From: Kiritimatiellota bacterium
GTDB lineage: Bacteria > Verrucomicrobiota > Lentisphaeria > Oligosphaerales > JAADHN01
Length of the DNA: 64,000 nt
NCBI GenBank assembly: GCA_013151865.1
Contig: JAADHN010000089.1
Span: forward strand, 40,327 to 104,326
Reading direction: 5' to 3'
Below are positions 27,216-36,839 of the stretch, piece by piece; within the stretch, counting starts at the first letter, position 1, and every line of letters starts with the position of its first letter. The translations under genes were made by a program, and so were the position numbers. Under the pieces are notes generated by a model, which did no database searches, was not told the origin of the DNA, and saw nothing but the letters and a program-made list of their open reading frames with translations.

Positions 27216-28155
27216 TCACGACTCACGCGCGCGTATACGGCGGTCGACCAGAGAGAGCAAGGCGTAAAGCGCCTCCAGGCGCGGAACGGCAACCGCCGGG
27301 CGTGCGCTGCGGGCAGCCCGCACAGCATTGCCGAGAATGGCGTCGACCTCAAGACGACGTCCGGCTTCGTAGTCCAGGCACATACTGGTCTTGTACGGGG
27401 TCATTCGCCGCGTCGCGTCGAGGTTCTTCGCAATAACGTCCTTGGATATCTCGAAACCGCGGGAAGCAGCCACGGAGCGGACTTCCTCCATCACCGCTCT
27501 CGCCAAGCCGGCGCCTTCGGTAGACTCCATGATGTCCCGGGTCGTCACGCCGCCGCCCAGTACGGACATGGGGTTGAAGGGCGCGTTCCAGATCAGCTTC
27601 ACCCAACGGTCCCGAACCACGGTCTCCGAGATTTTGACGGGTACCTGAACCGCATCGAATAGCTCGGCGAGTTGAGCTACGATGGGGTCCGTTCCCTCTG
27701 GATATACACCAAGCGTCAGTCGCCCGTAATCAAGGTGACGAATGCGCCCGGGCCCGTCGCGATTGATGCACGTGAAAGCCAGGCCGCTGATCAGCAGATT
27801 ATCGGGAAAGGCCCGGACGACCGGAAGCTCGATGTCCACCCCGTTCTGCAGCAGGCAGATTGCGACGCCGGGGCGGACGGCCGGACGAATCAATTCCACC
27901 ACGTCGATTTCCGGAAGCACTTTGGTGGTCACCAGAATCAGGTCGGCCGGCCCGCCGTGCGAACTCCGCAACGGAACGGACCACGTATCGGGGCCGAAAA
28001 TGAAAGTCACCCAGCGTGCTCTCGATCTCGATCCCACGGGAAAGGACGGTTTGATAATCGGAGCGGCAAACCGCGCTGACCGCCGCACCGGCCTGGGCCA
28101 GTTTGCCGCCGTAGAAGGCGCCGACAGCGCCCGTGCCGACAACAAGGATCTTCAT
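27216..28155 (-). pseudogene. panE: 2-dehydropantoate 2-reductase (ketopantoate reductase), frameshifted
   Basis: PanE/ApbA reduces ketopantoate to pantoate with NADPH in pantothenate synthesis, though many paralogues act on other 2-oxo acids. The N-terminus is in one frame (start 28155, MKILVVGTGAVGAFYGGKLA, with GAGGGAC before it). It runs to about SVAEFARRAG. The rest is in another frame (GPADLILVTTKVL onward), through NGVDIELPVV, the catalytic-lysine segment RWVKLIWNAPFNPMSVL and the C-terminal helices to 27216. Crossing between frames requires skipping one base near 27945-27990, in a G/C-rich run. This is either a real single-base mutation or a sequencing/assembly error. All else looks intact. 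Confidence 0.82.
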
Positions 28156-28399
28156 GAGGTCCCTCGATGCGTGTTGAGAAAGCTTGGCTGAATTCTCGAA
28201 CCTGGCATGCAACCCGGCAAAACCGCCGGAGCATCGCCGTCCAACCGCTTGACGGCCCGGACGCTTCACCGTCCGTTCGCATCCCGGGAAGGTGCCGGGA
28301 TGAATCTCCACCCGAAGGGCGAAGCTCCACAGGGTGCATTGGGTGCAGGTTGGACCACGGACAATCCCGCTTCGCCTTCGGTTCGACGGTCGCGAACCA

Positions 28400-29398
28400 C
28401 TATGCCAATCGCGGATGAACGGGACTGCTCAGCAGTGCCGCGAGCAGTTTCACCGTGTGGCGCACATCCGCGTAACTGACCGTTTCGGATGGCGAATGTA
28501 CATACCGACACGGGACCGACAGGCAGCCGACCGGCACGCCTGCCCGGCTTGTCTGGATCGCGCGTGCATCGGTCGTTCCACCGAGGAGGACTTCCAACTG
28601 ATACGGGATCTTGCCGGATTCGGCCGTATCGATCATCCAATCCTTGACCCATGGTGTCGCCAGCATGCCGCTGTCTTTGACCTTGATGGCCGGCCCCTTG
28701 TCGAGCGAAACCGCCATCTTGACTTGCGGTTCCGGTGTGTCGCCGGTCAGGGTCACGTCCACGGCAATGCCCACATCGGGCCGGATGCCGAAAGCGCTGG
28801 TCACCGCGCCGCGCGTCCCGACCTCTTCCTGCGCACTGAACACGAAATAGAGGTCGTACGGCGAGACTTTCAGCTTGCGGATGACCTCGATCAATATGGC
28901 GCAGCCCACCCGGTCGTCCATGGCCTTCGCGGTCAGGTGTCCACCGGTCTGGACCATGGGCTGCAGAAAACATCCGACGTCGCCGACTCTGACCGGGCAA
29001 GTTTCCGGACTCGAGGCCGCTACATCCACGAAGAGTTTTTCGATGGGCGGCGCCTGACTGCTCCCGCCCATTTTTTCCATGCCGATGACCCCCACAGTCC
29101 CGTTCTCGAACAGGACTCGACCGCACACTTCGTATAGCGTGCGCACCCCGCCGACCGGATTGATGCGGGCAAACCCGTTCTTGTCGATGTAGGACACAAT
29201 CAAACCGATCTCGTCCATATGCGCCGCGAGCATGACTTTCTTGCCGCTGCCCTTTTTGCGAACGATCAGGTTTCCGAGTGCGTCGGTGCGGATCTCATCC
29301 GCGCATTCCGAAACCAGGGAATTGATCACGTCGCGGACCGCTTGTTCATGCCCTGACGGCCCAAATGTTTCCACCAGCTTCTTGAGGGTCTGCTTCAT
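28400..29398 (-). CDS. M42 family metallopeptidase (paralogue 1)
   Basis: A 332-residue di-metal aminopeptidase of family M42 (glutamyl/leucyl aminopeptidase, historically also annotated as endoglucanase CelM). Metal-ligand segments are LAAHMDEIG, KAMDDRVG, the catalytic glutamate pair in FSAQEEVGTRG, AVDVT and the late histidine in YVHSP. M42 enzymes form dodecameric particles that trim peptides in the cytoplasm. The start at 29398 matches the family N-terminus (LKKLVETFGPSGHE). It is the last of three tandem paralogues on this strand, 96 bp from the next. Confidence 0.93.
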   Translation of the reverse strand: MKQTLKKLVETFGPSGHEQAVRDVINSLVSECADEIRTDALGNLIVRKKGSGKKVMLAAHMDEIGLIVSYIDKNGFARINPVGGVRTLYEVCGRVLFENGTVGVIGMEKMGGSSQAPPIEKLFVDVAASSPETCPVRVGDVGCFLQPMVQTGGHLTAKAMDDRVGCAILIEVIRKLKVSPYDLYFVFSAQEEVGTRGAVTSAFGIRPDVGIAVDVTLTGDTPEPQVKMAVSLDKGPAIKVKDSGMLATPWVKDWMIDTAESGKIPYQLEVLLGGTTDARAIQTSRAGVPVGCLSVPCRYVHSPSETVSYADVRHTVKLLAALLSSPVHPRLA

Positions 29399-29494
29399 GG
29401 TCTCCACCCTTGTTCGATGCCTTCGGTCCGGCCCGAAAGCGGCATTCAAACTCGGCAACGCGTCCCGCATCCCGTATGGAGCGAGCGCGGTCCG

Positions 29495-30526
29495 TCACCT
29501 GCTCCGAAGTATTTCGGGAGTAAGTCGGTCGAAGCTGGCAGCCGCCAGTTCCACGGTGTTCCGGAAGTCGTCTTTGCTCAGGACGCTCACTGGAGAGTGA
29601 ATGTAGCGGGACGGGACACTGACGGTCACTGCCGGCACCCCTTCCCCCGCGGCCTGGATTGCACCCGAGTCGGTTCCGCCGATTCCAGGCTGCTTGAGTT
29701 GGAACGGAATGCCCGCCTCTCGGGCCGTGCGAACCAGGAGGTCCACCAGGCGTCGGTCCGAAATAACAACCTGATCCGCCACCGTAATGGCCGGACCGTG
29801 CCCGAGTCGGGTCGTGGGGCTCACGTCCCGCTCTTTCGGGCTGTCGTCGCAGATTGTCCCTTCGAATACGAACGCGGCGTCCGGCATCACGCTGAACCCC
29901 GCCACCCGGGCGCCCCGAAGTCCAATCTCTTCCATGGTCGTGAACACGGGATAGAAATCAAACGGGTACGGTCCGCGCCGAACGAGTTCGATCAGCACTC
30001 CGCATCCGGCCCGGTCATCAAAGGCCTTGCCCAGCACGGTGGGCCCCAAATCCTCGAACAAAGTGTCGAACACCGCGTAATCACCGGTCTTGAAATGCTT
30101 GCCCGCCTGCTCCTTACTCGTGGCGCCGATGTCGATCACCAACTGATCCGATTTCAAAACCTTGTTCCGCTCGTCGGGTTTCGTCAAGTGGACCGGCTTG
30201 ATCGCCAGCACCCCGGGGATCCGTTTCGGACCGACCCGCACGGTCTTCGCCGGAAGCACGCGGTCGTCGATGCTGCCCACTTTCACGAAGTGCAGCAGGC
30301 CGTTCTCGTCCGCGTAATCGATCATGAACCCCACTTCATCCATGTGCGCGGCGCCCATGACCTTGAAGCCCGATCCCGTCGTTCCCGGCTGGTACGCGAT
30401 GATGTTTCCCAGATGATCGACGCGCCACTCGGCCACCAAGCCGCCGATCGCCTCAATCACCACCCGGCGTACGTCACCCTCACACCCGACCGGGCCGAAT
30501 GCGTTCGACAGTTTCTCCAGAATCAT
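29495..30526 (-). CDS. M42 family metallopeptidase (paralogue 2)
   Basis: A 343-residue second M42 copy. Motifs are GAAHMDEVG, KAFDDRAG and FTTMEEIGLRG; the fourth metal segment is VFEGTI, with Glu where its neighbours have Asp, which may shift metal or substrate preference. The late histidine is in RYIHSP. The start at 30526 gives the standard N-terminus (LEKLSNAFGPVGCEG). It is clearly diverged from both neighbours, so the array is an old duplication rather than recent amplification. Confidence 0.92.
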   Translation of the reverse strand: MILEKLSNAFGPVGCEGDVRRVVIEAIGGLVAEWRVDHLGNIIAYQPGTTGSGFKVMGAAHMDEVGFMIDYADENGLLHFVKVGSIDDRVLPAKTVRVGPKRIPGVLAIKPVHLTKPDERNKVLKSDQLVIDIGATSKEQAGKHFKTGDYAVFDTLFEDLGPTVLGKAFDDRAGCGVLIELVRRGPYPFDFYPVFTTMEEIGLRGARVAGFSVMPDAAFVFEGTICDDSPKERDVSPTTRLGHGPAITVADQVVISDRRLVDLLVRTAREAGIPFQLKQPGIGGTDSGAIQAAGEGVPAVTVSVPSRYIHSPVSVLSKDDFRNTVELAAASFDRLTPEILRSR

Positions 30527-30622
30527 TCGCGTTTCCCCTGTCATGCCATTGTCCAAAAAAACGGACGGGCACATCCCGGATACAAAACCGCATCGACTGG
30601 GACGGTCCGTTCGTTCGAGACC

Positions 30623-30650
30623 GGGCCGCACATCTGTGCGCATGCGGCCC
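30623..30650 (-). repeat. Inverted repeat between M42 paralogues 2 and 3
   Basis: GGGCCGCA (30623-30630) pairs perfectly with TGCGGCCC (30643-30650), and an inner GCACA/TGTGC also pairs. It lies after the paralogue-3 stop on the minus strand. No T tract follows, so a terminator call is not supported; a processing or regulatory hairpin is possible. Confidence 0.4.
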
Positions 30651-30716
30651 CGGGGGGCTTGACGATCACGACGAAAGCGCGCGCCGCCAGGGACGCCACG
30701 TCTCCGGAACGGGCGG

Positions 30717-31814
30717 TCACGGAGAGTCGTCCGGGCCACTCCCCCCGGTCGGCGGTCTTTTTCGATCCCAGGTCAGTTGGTCGAGAAAGTCGTCCCCCAT
30801 CCGCGCAATAAAATGGGCCAACAAACGCCCTGTACGGGTGACGTCTTTCATGCAAAGGGTCTCGATCGGGGTATGCATGTTCCGTTCCGGAATACTTAAG
30901 AGCGCGGTGGGAATGCCCTCGCGTGTGATCTGCATCGCATTGGCGTCCGTGCCCGTCCCCCGTGGCGCAACCTCGACCTGAACCGGGATCTCCAGGTCGT
31001 TGGCGGTTTGCTTGATTTCCCGGAAGAGCGCGGGATGAATGTTCGGCCCGAAGGCCAGGGCCGGGCCTTTGTCGATCTCGATCTGGTTGGGGGCCGACAC
31101 GCCGGGTTGCTTGGCAAAACCCACATCGATGGCAATCCCCACGTCCGGCGCAATCCCGAAAGTGCCGGTGGTCGCGCCGCGCAGGCCCACCTCTTCCTGC
31201 ACCGTGGCAACACCGTACACGTCCCAGGTGTGACGCAAATCCTGCAGGGCTTCGAGGCATATCGCGATGGCCACGACCGCCACACGGTCGTCGAACGCTT
31301 TTCCGCAAACCCGGCCGTTCAGAAGCTTGGTGAAAGGTCGACGCAGCGTAACCAAATCACCCACCCGCACCAGCGACTCGATTTCCGCTTCCGACAGGCC
31401 GACGTCGACGAAAAGCTGGTCCATCGGGACCGGCCGGTTCCGGTCGGCAGGCGCCACTACGTGCGGGGGACGGCAGCCGATGACCCCGGGCAAGTCCCGT
31501 CGCCCGTGTACCGTCACTTTCTGGCCGGGCAGGGTCCGAATGTCGAAACCGCCCACCTGTGTGAAACGCAAGAAGCCCTTCTCCCGCGCCGTGACGATCA
31601 AGCCGATCTCGTCCATGTGCCCGGCAAGCATGATTCGACCCGGAGAACGCTCCCCCCTCCCGCGTTTCAAGGCGATCAAGTTGCCCATGGCGTCCGTCCG
31701 GATTTCGTCCGCAACCGGCTCGAAAGCGGCGAGGACCAGCTCGCGGACACGGTGTTCGTACCCGGAAACGCCGGCGGCCTCGGATAACTCCTTCAGAAGA
31801 ACGGAAGGGTCCAT
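30717..31814 (-). CDS. M42 family metallopeptidase (paralogue 3)
   Basis: A 365-residue M42 peptidase, the first of the array in transcription order. Motifs are LAGHMDEIG, KAFDDRVA, ATVQEEVGLRGA, AIDVGF and NMHTPIE. GAGGAGA lies about 8 nt before the ATG at 31814, and the N-terminus is typical (LLKELSEAAGVSGYEH). It is longer than paralogues 1 and 2 by 22-33 residues. Confidence 0.93.
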   Translation of the reverse strand: MDPSVLLKELSEAAGVSGYEHRVRELVLAAFEPVADEIRTDAMGNLIALKRGRGERSPGRIMLAGHMDEIGLIVTAREKGFLRFTQVGGFDIRTLPGQKVTVHGRRDLPGVIGCRPPHVVAPADRNRPVPMDQLFVDVGLSEAEIESLVRVGDLVTLRRPFTKLLNGRVCGKAFDDRVAVVAIAICLEALQDLRHTWDVYGVATVQEEVGLRGATTGTFGIAPDVGIAIDVGFAKQPGVSAPNQIEIDKGPALAFGPNIHPALFREIKQTANDLEIPVQVEVAPRGTGTDANAMQITREGIPTALLSIPERNMHTPIETLCMKDVTRTGRLLAHFIARMGDDFLDQLTWDRKRPPTGGSGPDDSP

Positions 31815-31928
31815 CGAACTCTCCTCGACTGGGGGAATGCAAACACGGTTGACAAGGCCCCGACCCGCGGCGCAGGAGGCGAAAAAACAAGCCGACCGCG
31901 TTGGAACAACTTGCGGCGCAGGCGAATT

Positions 31929-31950
31929 CGCACCGTCCTTGGACGGTGCG
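31929..31950. promoter_or_regulatory. Perfect 10-bp inverted repeat upstream of the M42 array
   Basis: CGCACCGTCC, a 2-bp TT spacer, then GGACGGTGCG. It lies 115 bp upstream of the M42 paralogue 3 start, in the gap after the cNMP-binding gene. The near-zero loop favours a dimeric DNA-binding protein site rather than an RNA hairpin. Confidence 0.4.
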
Positions 31951-32075
31951 CGCGCAGTCGGTGAACCACGTGGAAGGGCAAGACGTCGACACGCCGGCAC
32001 CTGTTCGGTTGCGTTCGAACCGACTGTGCAGAACGGAACGCCAGCAAAGCGCGTGCGCGCGCCATTCGAATAAAA

Positions 32076-32510
32076 TCACTCGCGGAAGTTCTCGGGAAAA
32101 ACGGGCAGATAACTGTCCAATCCTTCCTGCAGCTTCGCGATCTCTTCCTTGATGTGCACGAGGTGGTTGTTCATGTTGACCAAGCGACAAGCCAGGATCT
32201 GGGCCACGCTCAAGCAGGCCTCCGGGTGTTCGCGCATGAAATCGGAGAAATCCTCGATGACGTAGAACGAACTGTCTTCCTTGGTGGTGGCGGTGGCGAC
32301 CGGCTCGGTCCCCATCAGGGCCGAAATCTCGCCGAGAATAGCGCCGGGCATGTCCACCGTGGCCAAGTGTTGCTTCCTCGCCTTGATGTCCACGCTTCCC
32401 GAGATGAGAACGTAAACTTTCCGGGTCCGTCTCCCTTCCTCGAGCACGGCCGTACCCGCCTCGATCGTCACTTGCTCCAACCCGAGGTCATCGAGTACTT
32501 TGATATTCAT
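32076..32510 (-). CDS. Cyclic nucleotide-binding domain protein
   Basis: A 144-residue protein consisting of one CAP-type cNMP-binding domain. The jelly-roll core shows EAGTAVLEEGRRTRKVYVLISGSV and GAILGEISALMGTEPVATA, close to the phosphate-binding cassette. That cassette's usual arginine is not evident, so cAMP binding is doubtful. After the domain comes a helical tail (residues about 105-140), but no DNA-binding HTH domain. Relatives in delta-proteobacteria and PVC bacteria are stand-alone sensors. It lies in the same orientation as the M42 array, 261 bp upstream. Confidence 0.85.
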   Translation of the reverse strand: MNIKVLDDLGLEQVTIEAGTAVLEEGRRTRKVYVLISGSVDIKARKQHLATVDMPGAILGEISALMGTEPVATATTKEDSSFYVIEDFSDFMREHPEACLSVAQILACRLVNMNNHLVHIKEEIAKLQEGLDSYLPVFPENFRE

Positions 32511-32658
32511 CGTGTGCCGTTCCCCTCGTCTGATCTGTCACCTTGCCCCGTCGGAAGGACGCCCGATGTGCGTCTCCTGCGACGTGCGGGGACTATTATA
32601 CCGCCTTCGACGCCGAGTGCCACTTCGACACAACCGTCGGTCGCCTCCCCGCAACGCC

Positions 32659-35600
32659 TCACCGGACCCGCGCCAGAACGAACCGATCCAAGTTCAGTCC
32701 GAGCCCGGACCGGTTGGCGAGTTCGAGACGCCTCTTTCCGGCGGCGAGCTTGAACCGAACCGGTGTCCCCTGCGGAGTTCGCACGAGGAACGCGCGCCAC
32801 TGCTTCGGGTCCCGACGCCCCCAGCCGCCGGTGGACTGGAACAGGACCGCAACCGGCGGCGCCTCGCCGACACGAACCTCGGCCAGCAGGCCGGTTTCAC
32901 TCGCCCCGACGACCCACAGTTCGTACCGGCCGGTTTCCGGTACAGCCACGTCCCACCAAAGGGCGTGGCCCGGCGTGTTCCAGGCCCAGAGATTGTCGCT
33001 GCCCGACGTGCCGGCGTGCCCGCCGCCACTCATACGAATCTTGCCGCCGCGCTCGTGGACCCCGCGCTCTGCTTCGATGGACACCATGCCGGTCGTGGGC
33101 AACGCACTCTGTGGCCGCGGCTCGAGCACGGCCACGGCGCGTTCGAGCCGCAGGACCACCCGGCCGACCGGGCCCCGCGCCCGCAGACGCAGGCGGACGC
33201 TGTTTTTCACCCACACCCGCCCCTGTGCGTCCGGCCGGGGCCGAAACCATTCGACGCCGGGCTGTCCGGCGGCATCCACAGAATACAAGCCGGGCCCGGC
33301 CGATACCGGCGCGTCCACGGCGATCCGGTCGCGCCCGTATCGAACGGCCCGAACGGCCTCAGACCGGTCGCCGACCTGCACGGTCAACGACGTGGCGCCG
33401 GGCGCCGCCGGCCTCCCTGCCCACAGCACAACCTGAGTCGGTCCGGAGGCCGGGAGCAGCAGAGTGTCGTCCTCAAATCGACTGGGAATGGGGTTTGCCG
33501 CCGAATCCGTCACGGCAAACGGTCGCTGGGGCAGCAGTAACCGGAGTTCCGGATACTCGGGACCCTCGATGTCGATCCGGCCGCCGGACGCCCCGAACGA
33601 CGCAGCAATGCCGCGCACCGGGCGCGAATTGCCCGCGGCAACCAAACGCCGGCCACCCCAAGCCAGCTTCGTTCCACCCACCATGAGAACTCGCTCGATC
33701 CGACCGTCGGCGGACATGCCCAACGCGGCGATCCGCGCGTCCGTATGCAGGCCCGCCACTTCGAGGCCGGCAGTCTCCCCGGGCAGGGCGAAAACGACCA
33801 GCACACGCCGACCGTCCGGAAAACGCAGCTCCACTCCGGCGCCCTTCCGTCCGCCAAGGCGTCTCGTGGACGGCAACGTGTTTTCTGCACCGTTCTTGAC
33901 GGGCAGCAGAACGGTCAGAATCTGTGCGGAGTCCGCAGGCGCTGCAAGCGAGGCGGTCAAGTGCCAGTTGTCGGCGTACTTCCGATTCGGCGGCCATTTG
34001 GGCGGCGGATCGAATTCGTCCGTCTGCCGAAACCGCAGGTTCGCCGGCTCAAGGAACTGCACAGTCAGCGAGGCCTTGGGACGGCGGATGCGAACTTCGC
34101 ACTTCGACTCGTCCACCTCCATCTTGTCCAGCGCGTGCAGCCAATACTCGAACCGGTGCGGCTCGGGCGCGGCAAGATCATCGCGGATGACGAAAACGCC
34201 GGGCCGGACGTGCACCACCTCCCGCACAGCCCGGGTCAGACGCCCGCCGTACGCTTTCACCGCGTCGCCGACCACGGCGTCGAAGCTTTCGCCGTGGACA
34301 TAGTGCGCAATCCGGCCCCGGGCCTGCCAGCCGCGATCCTGGCCCTGGCCCCCGTCGTAGGTGATGCCGCATTTCGCCTTGGTTCGGCGCGTCCACTTGT
34401 CGTGGTGCGGTGAGCCGTAATAATTGTAATACCCACTCGCAATGGCCAACGGTTCGCCGTATGCCTCGAGCACGAAACTGTTCTGGTCGTTGTGTCCGTG
34501 CGAAACAGCCCCGTACGGCGAGGAACGCAGGGCGAACTCGACGTTGTTCTCGCCCACGGCGAAGTCCGTGTGCAGGCAGACCAAACCGACGCCGGGAAAA
34601 AAACGCGCTTGCGGCAACTCGAATGGGGCCCGCCCTTGGATTGAATCGTCTTTCAGCAGGATCCCGAGCACGTCGGAAGTGGGACCGGGATGCCCGACCG
34701 CGTCGCAATACCAGCGGATGTGCGAATCGCCGAGCAGGCTGCTGAAGTCGTACATCAACCCCACCGGCCTGGAACGCGTGAACTGCGTGCCGTCGCCAAA
34801 CGGCGCCATGTTCGAGTAAGGCGGCGTGAGGTACAGTCGGTAGTACGGCGTGTTGCGGAAAAACGGACGCTGCATGAGGTCGACCCCGCACGCCTCACGC
34901 AGTGCCAGGACAAAATGCATGGCAAAGGTCATGTACGCTGCCCAGTAACCGGGCCCCTCATTCCAACCGCCGTCTTCCTTGCCCCAGGCAGGGTAAACGC
35001 CCCAGAATATCCGGGTGATGTAATCCAGCCACTCCCGCGCTTCGGGCCAGTCGGGGAGAAACTCGATGGCGACTTCGCCGAGAAAACCGATGATCCGGCC
35101 CGGATGGCTGGAAAACGGATTGTTCTCGAACGGCATTCGGCGAAGAAGCAGGTAGAAATCCCGGGCGCGAATGCGCATGACGTTCTCGACCCGGGCGCGC
35201 TCCTCGGGAGTGAACAAGTCGTACGTCCAGTCGTAGGCGCGAACCCCACGCATCATGACCCACATGGCAGGTTCGTCATTGTGGAAAACGCTGGTGCTGC
35301 CCTGCGGGTCCCAGGCGAAAAAGTGCAGGACCCGACGTTTGGCTTCCAGGCCGAAGGCGCGTTCCCCGGTCAGCAGGTAGGCCAGGGCCGCCCGTTCCAT
35401 CATGTCCATGGGAGGACGGGTAGCGCGAAAGATCTTGACATACGCAGGACTGCGTTTTGTGCGGTCCTCCGGCAGAAAGTCCGGTTCCGGCGGCAACGGT
35501 TTGCCCACCTCCCGCCGCACGCGCCGCGCCAGAGATCGGGCGATGGAATGCAGATCGCCCGAGGCGGCGCGGCGCCGCAATTCCGGCACTCGAGCGGCCG

Positions 35601-36636
35601 ACAGCAAAAGGTGGGGACGCGGTTTGGCCACCTGAAACGCATCGCGGCCGGGGTACACCCACGGCGTCGCACCCTCCGGAACAGCGAATCGACGCGCTCG
35701 GCTCCAGGCGGGCTTGTCCAATCCGTTCGGCTGCGCCCCGTAGCGCCAGTACCAGGCGCCGACACCCAACCGCTTCTCGAGCATCATGCAGCACCAGCGC
35801 GTCGGACCGTAACGGCGCGTTTCCGGACCGTCAAACCGGTCGTTCGGCGAGACCTCCAGGAAGTACCGATGCGTGTCCCGCCCGGACGGCAACCACAGAA
35901 ACGGTGGTGGATCGGTCTCGACAACGGCGCCGTCCGCCGGCGTGTACGGAAGATTTCTGCCGGGCACGGGCGGCCGGTCGATCTCGGTCCCTGGCTTGAA
36001 GTTCATGGCTTGCACCACCTTATTCGCCGAAACGGTCCGGAGAAAAACATCGTCCCAGTGCGTGGCCCCTGGAGCCCGCCAGTGAAACAATTCCACAACG
36101 ACCGCCCGAGTGCCGGCCGGGGTCCGGAACATTGTATGTGCCTCCCGCCATGTTTTCGAGGCGGGAAAGAAGGATTGCTGCAACGAAATCTCGTCCCACT
36201 TCTGCAGGCTCCGATGGAACAGCACACGAATCGATGCGCCCCGGCCCCGCGAACTATCGACCACACCCTCGGTGCGGTACCAAGCTCGGACCTCGACACC
36301 CCCGGCGTTCGACGGCAACGCCACTTTCTGACGCCAGCACACGCGTTCCGTCTCGGCCCGGGCCGCAACCCGGACGCAGACTTTTCCAGTATGTGCTCGG
36401 GCGCTCGAAACGCTCGCTTTCCCGGCGGTGCGGAAGTCGACGCTCTCCCAGCCCTCGGGACGCCCGTCCTTGTCGAGCTGCTCGAACCCGGCGTTCCGCA
36501 GTAGGTTCCGCCCGGAACGTTCGGCCCCCTCCCCGGCCGCCGGGCAGTCGCGGGTCGAGAACAGGAGAACGCTCAGCAAGAATGCGGCAAGGCACGTTCT
36601 CGGGAAAGCCATGCCCCGAACGGTAAGAACCAACAT
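32659..36636 (-). CDS. Large secreted heparinase II/III-like polysaccharide lyase (DUF4962-type)
   Basis: A 1325-residue exported protein. A signal peptide (CLAAFLLSVLLF near residue 20) is followed by a carbohydrate-binding-like jelly roll starting NLLRNAGFEQ, then an Ig-like segment (PYTPADGAVVETDPPPFLWLP). Next is an alpha/alpha-toroid with DUF4962-like features (about 330-700), the heparinase II/III beta-sandwich with SHGHNDQNSFVLEAYGEPL, and a C-terminal ligand-binding module (SIEAERG, YELWVVGASETG). This layout fits lyases of uronate-containing polysaccharides. The start at 36636 has AGAGGA about 9 nt upstream; the ATG at 36612 lacks one. Substrate unknown. Confidence 0.8.
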   Translation of the reverse strand: MLVLTVRGMAFPRTCLAAFLLSVLLFSTRDCPAAGEGAERSGRNLLRNAGFEQLDKDGRPEGWESVDFRTAGKASVSSARAHTGKVCVRVAARAETERVCWRQKVALPSNAGGVEVRAWYRTEGVVDSSRGRGASIRVLFHRSLQKWDEISLQQSFFPASKTWREAHTMFRTPAGTRAVVVELFHWRAPGATHWDDVFLRTVSANKVVQAMNFKPGTEIDRPPVPGRNLPYTPADGAVVETDPPPFLWLPSGRDTHRYFLEVSPNDRFDGPETRRYGPTRWCCMMLEKRLGVGAWYWRYGAQPNGLDKPAWSRARRFAVPEGATPWVYPGRDAFQVAKPRPHLLLSAARVPELRRRAASGDLHSIARSLARRVRREVGKPLPPEPDFLPEDRTKRSPAYVKIFRATRPPMDMMERAALAYLLTGERAFGLEAKRRVLHFFAWDPQGSTSVFHNDEPAMWVMMRGVRAYDWTYDLFTPEERARVENVMRIRARDFYLLLRRMPFENNPFSSHPGRIIGFLGEVAIEFLPDWPEAREWLDYITRIFWGVYPAWGKEDGGWNEGPGYWAAYMTFAMHFVLALREACGVDLMQRPFFRNTPYYRLYLTPPYSNMAPFGDGTQFTRSRPVGLMYDFSSLLGDSHIRWYCDAVGHPGPTSDVLGILLKDDSIQGRAPFELPQARFFPGVGLVCLHTDFAVGENNVEFALRSSPYGAVSHGHNDQNSFVLEAYGEPLAIASGYYNYYGSPHHDKWTRRTKAKCGITYDGGQGQDRGWQARGRIAHYVHGESFDAVVGDAVKAYGGRLTRAVREVVHVRPGVFVIRDDLAAPEPHRFEYWLHALDKMEVDESKCEVRIRRPKASLTVQFLEPANLRFRQTDEFDPPPKWPPNRKYADNWHLTASLAAPADSAQILTVLLPVKNGAENTLPSTRRLGGRKGAGVELRFPDGRRVLVVFALPGETAGLEVAGLHTDARIAALGMSADGRIERVLMVGGTKLAWGGRRLVAAGNSRPVRGIAASFGASGGRIDIEGPEYPELRLLLPQRPFAVTDSAANPIPSRFEDDTLLLPASGPTQVVLWAGRPAAPGATSLTVQVGDRSEAVRAVRYGRDRIAVDAPVSAGPGLYSVDAAGQPGVEWFRPRPDAQGRVWVKNSVRLRLRARGPVGRVVLRLERAVAVLEPRPQSALPTTGMVSIEAERGVHERGGKIRMSGGGHAGTSGSDNLWAWNTPGHALWWDVAVPETGRYELWVVGASETGLLAEVRVGEAPPVAVLFQSTGGWGRRDPKQWRAFLVRTPQGTPVRFKLAAGKRRLELANRSGLGLNLDRFVLARVR

Positions 36637-36839
36637 GACACGTGTCCTCTGTTGCTCCGAGCCTGTCGCACCGGTCGCAGACAAAACACGCCGGCCCCCC
36701 ACATTGCGTTTTTCGATGGTATCTTCGCCGTGCCGGGGCCCGCCGGGCCCCCTCCCCCGGGGGGCGTTCACTTGCGAAGCCTCCCTCGGAATTCGGCGGC
36801 TGGTCTTGCAGAGGTTGCGATTTCGCGTTTGTCGCCGAA

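Noticed and set aside
34690..36504. A 604-codon plus-strand frame opposite the heparinase-like gene
   Set aside because: Arginine/proline/glycine-rich shadow frame with no family features.
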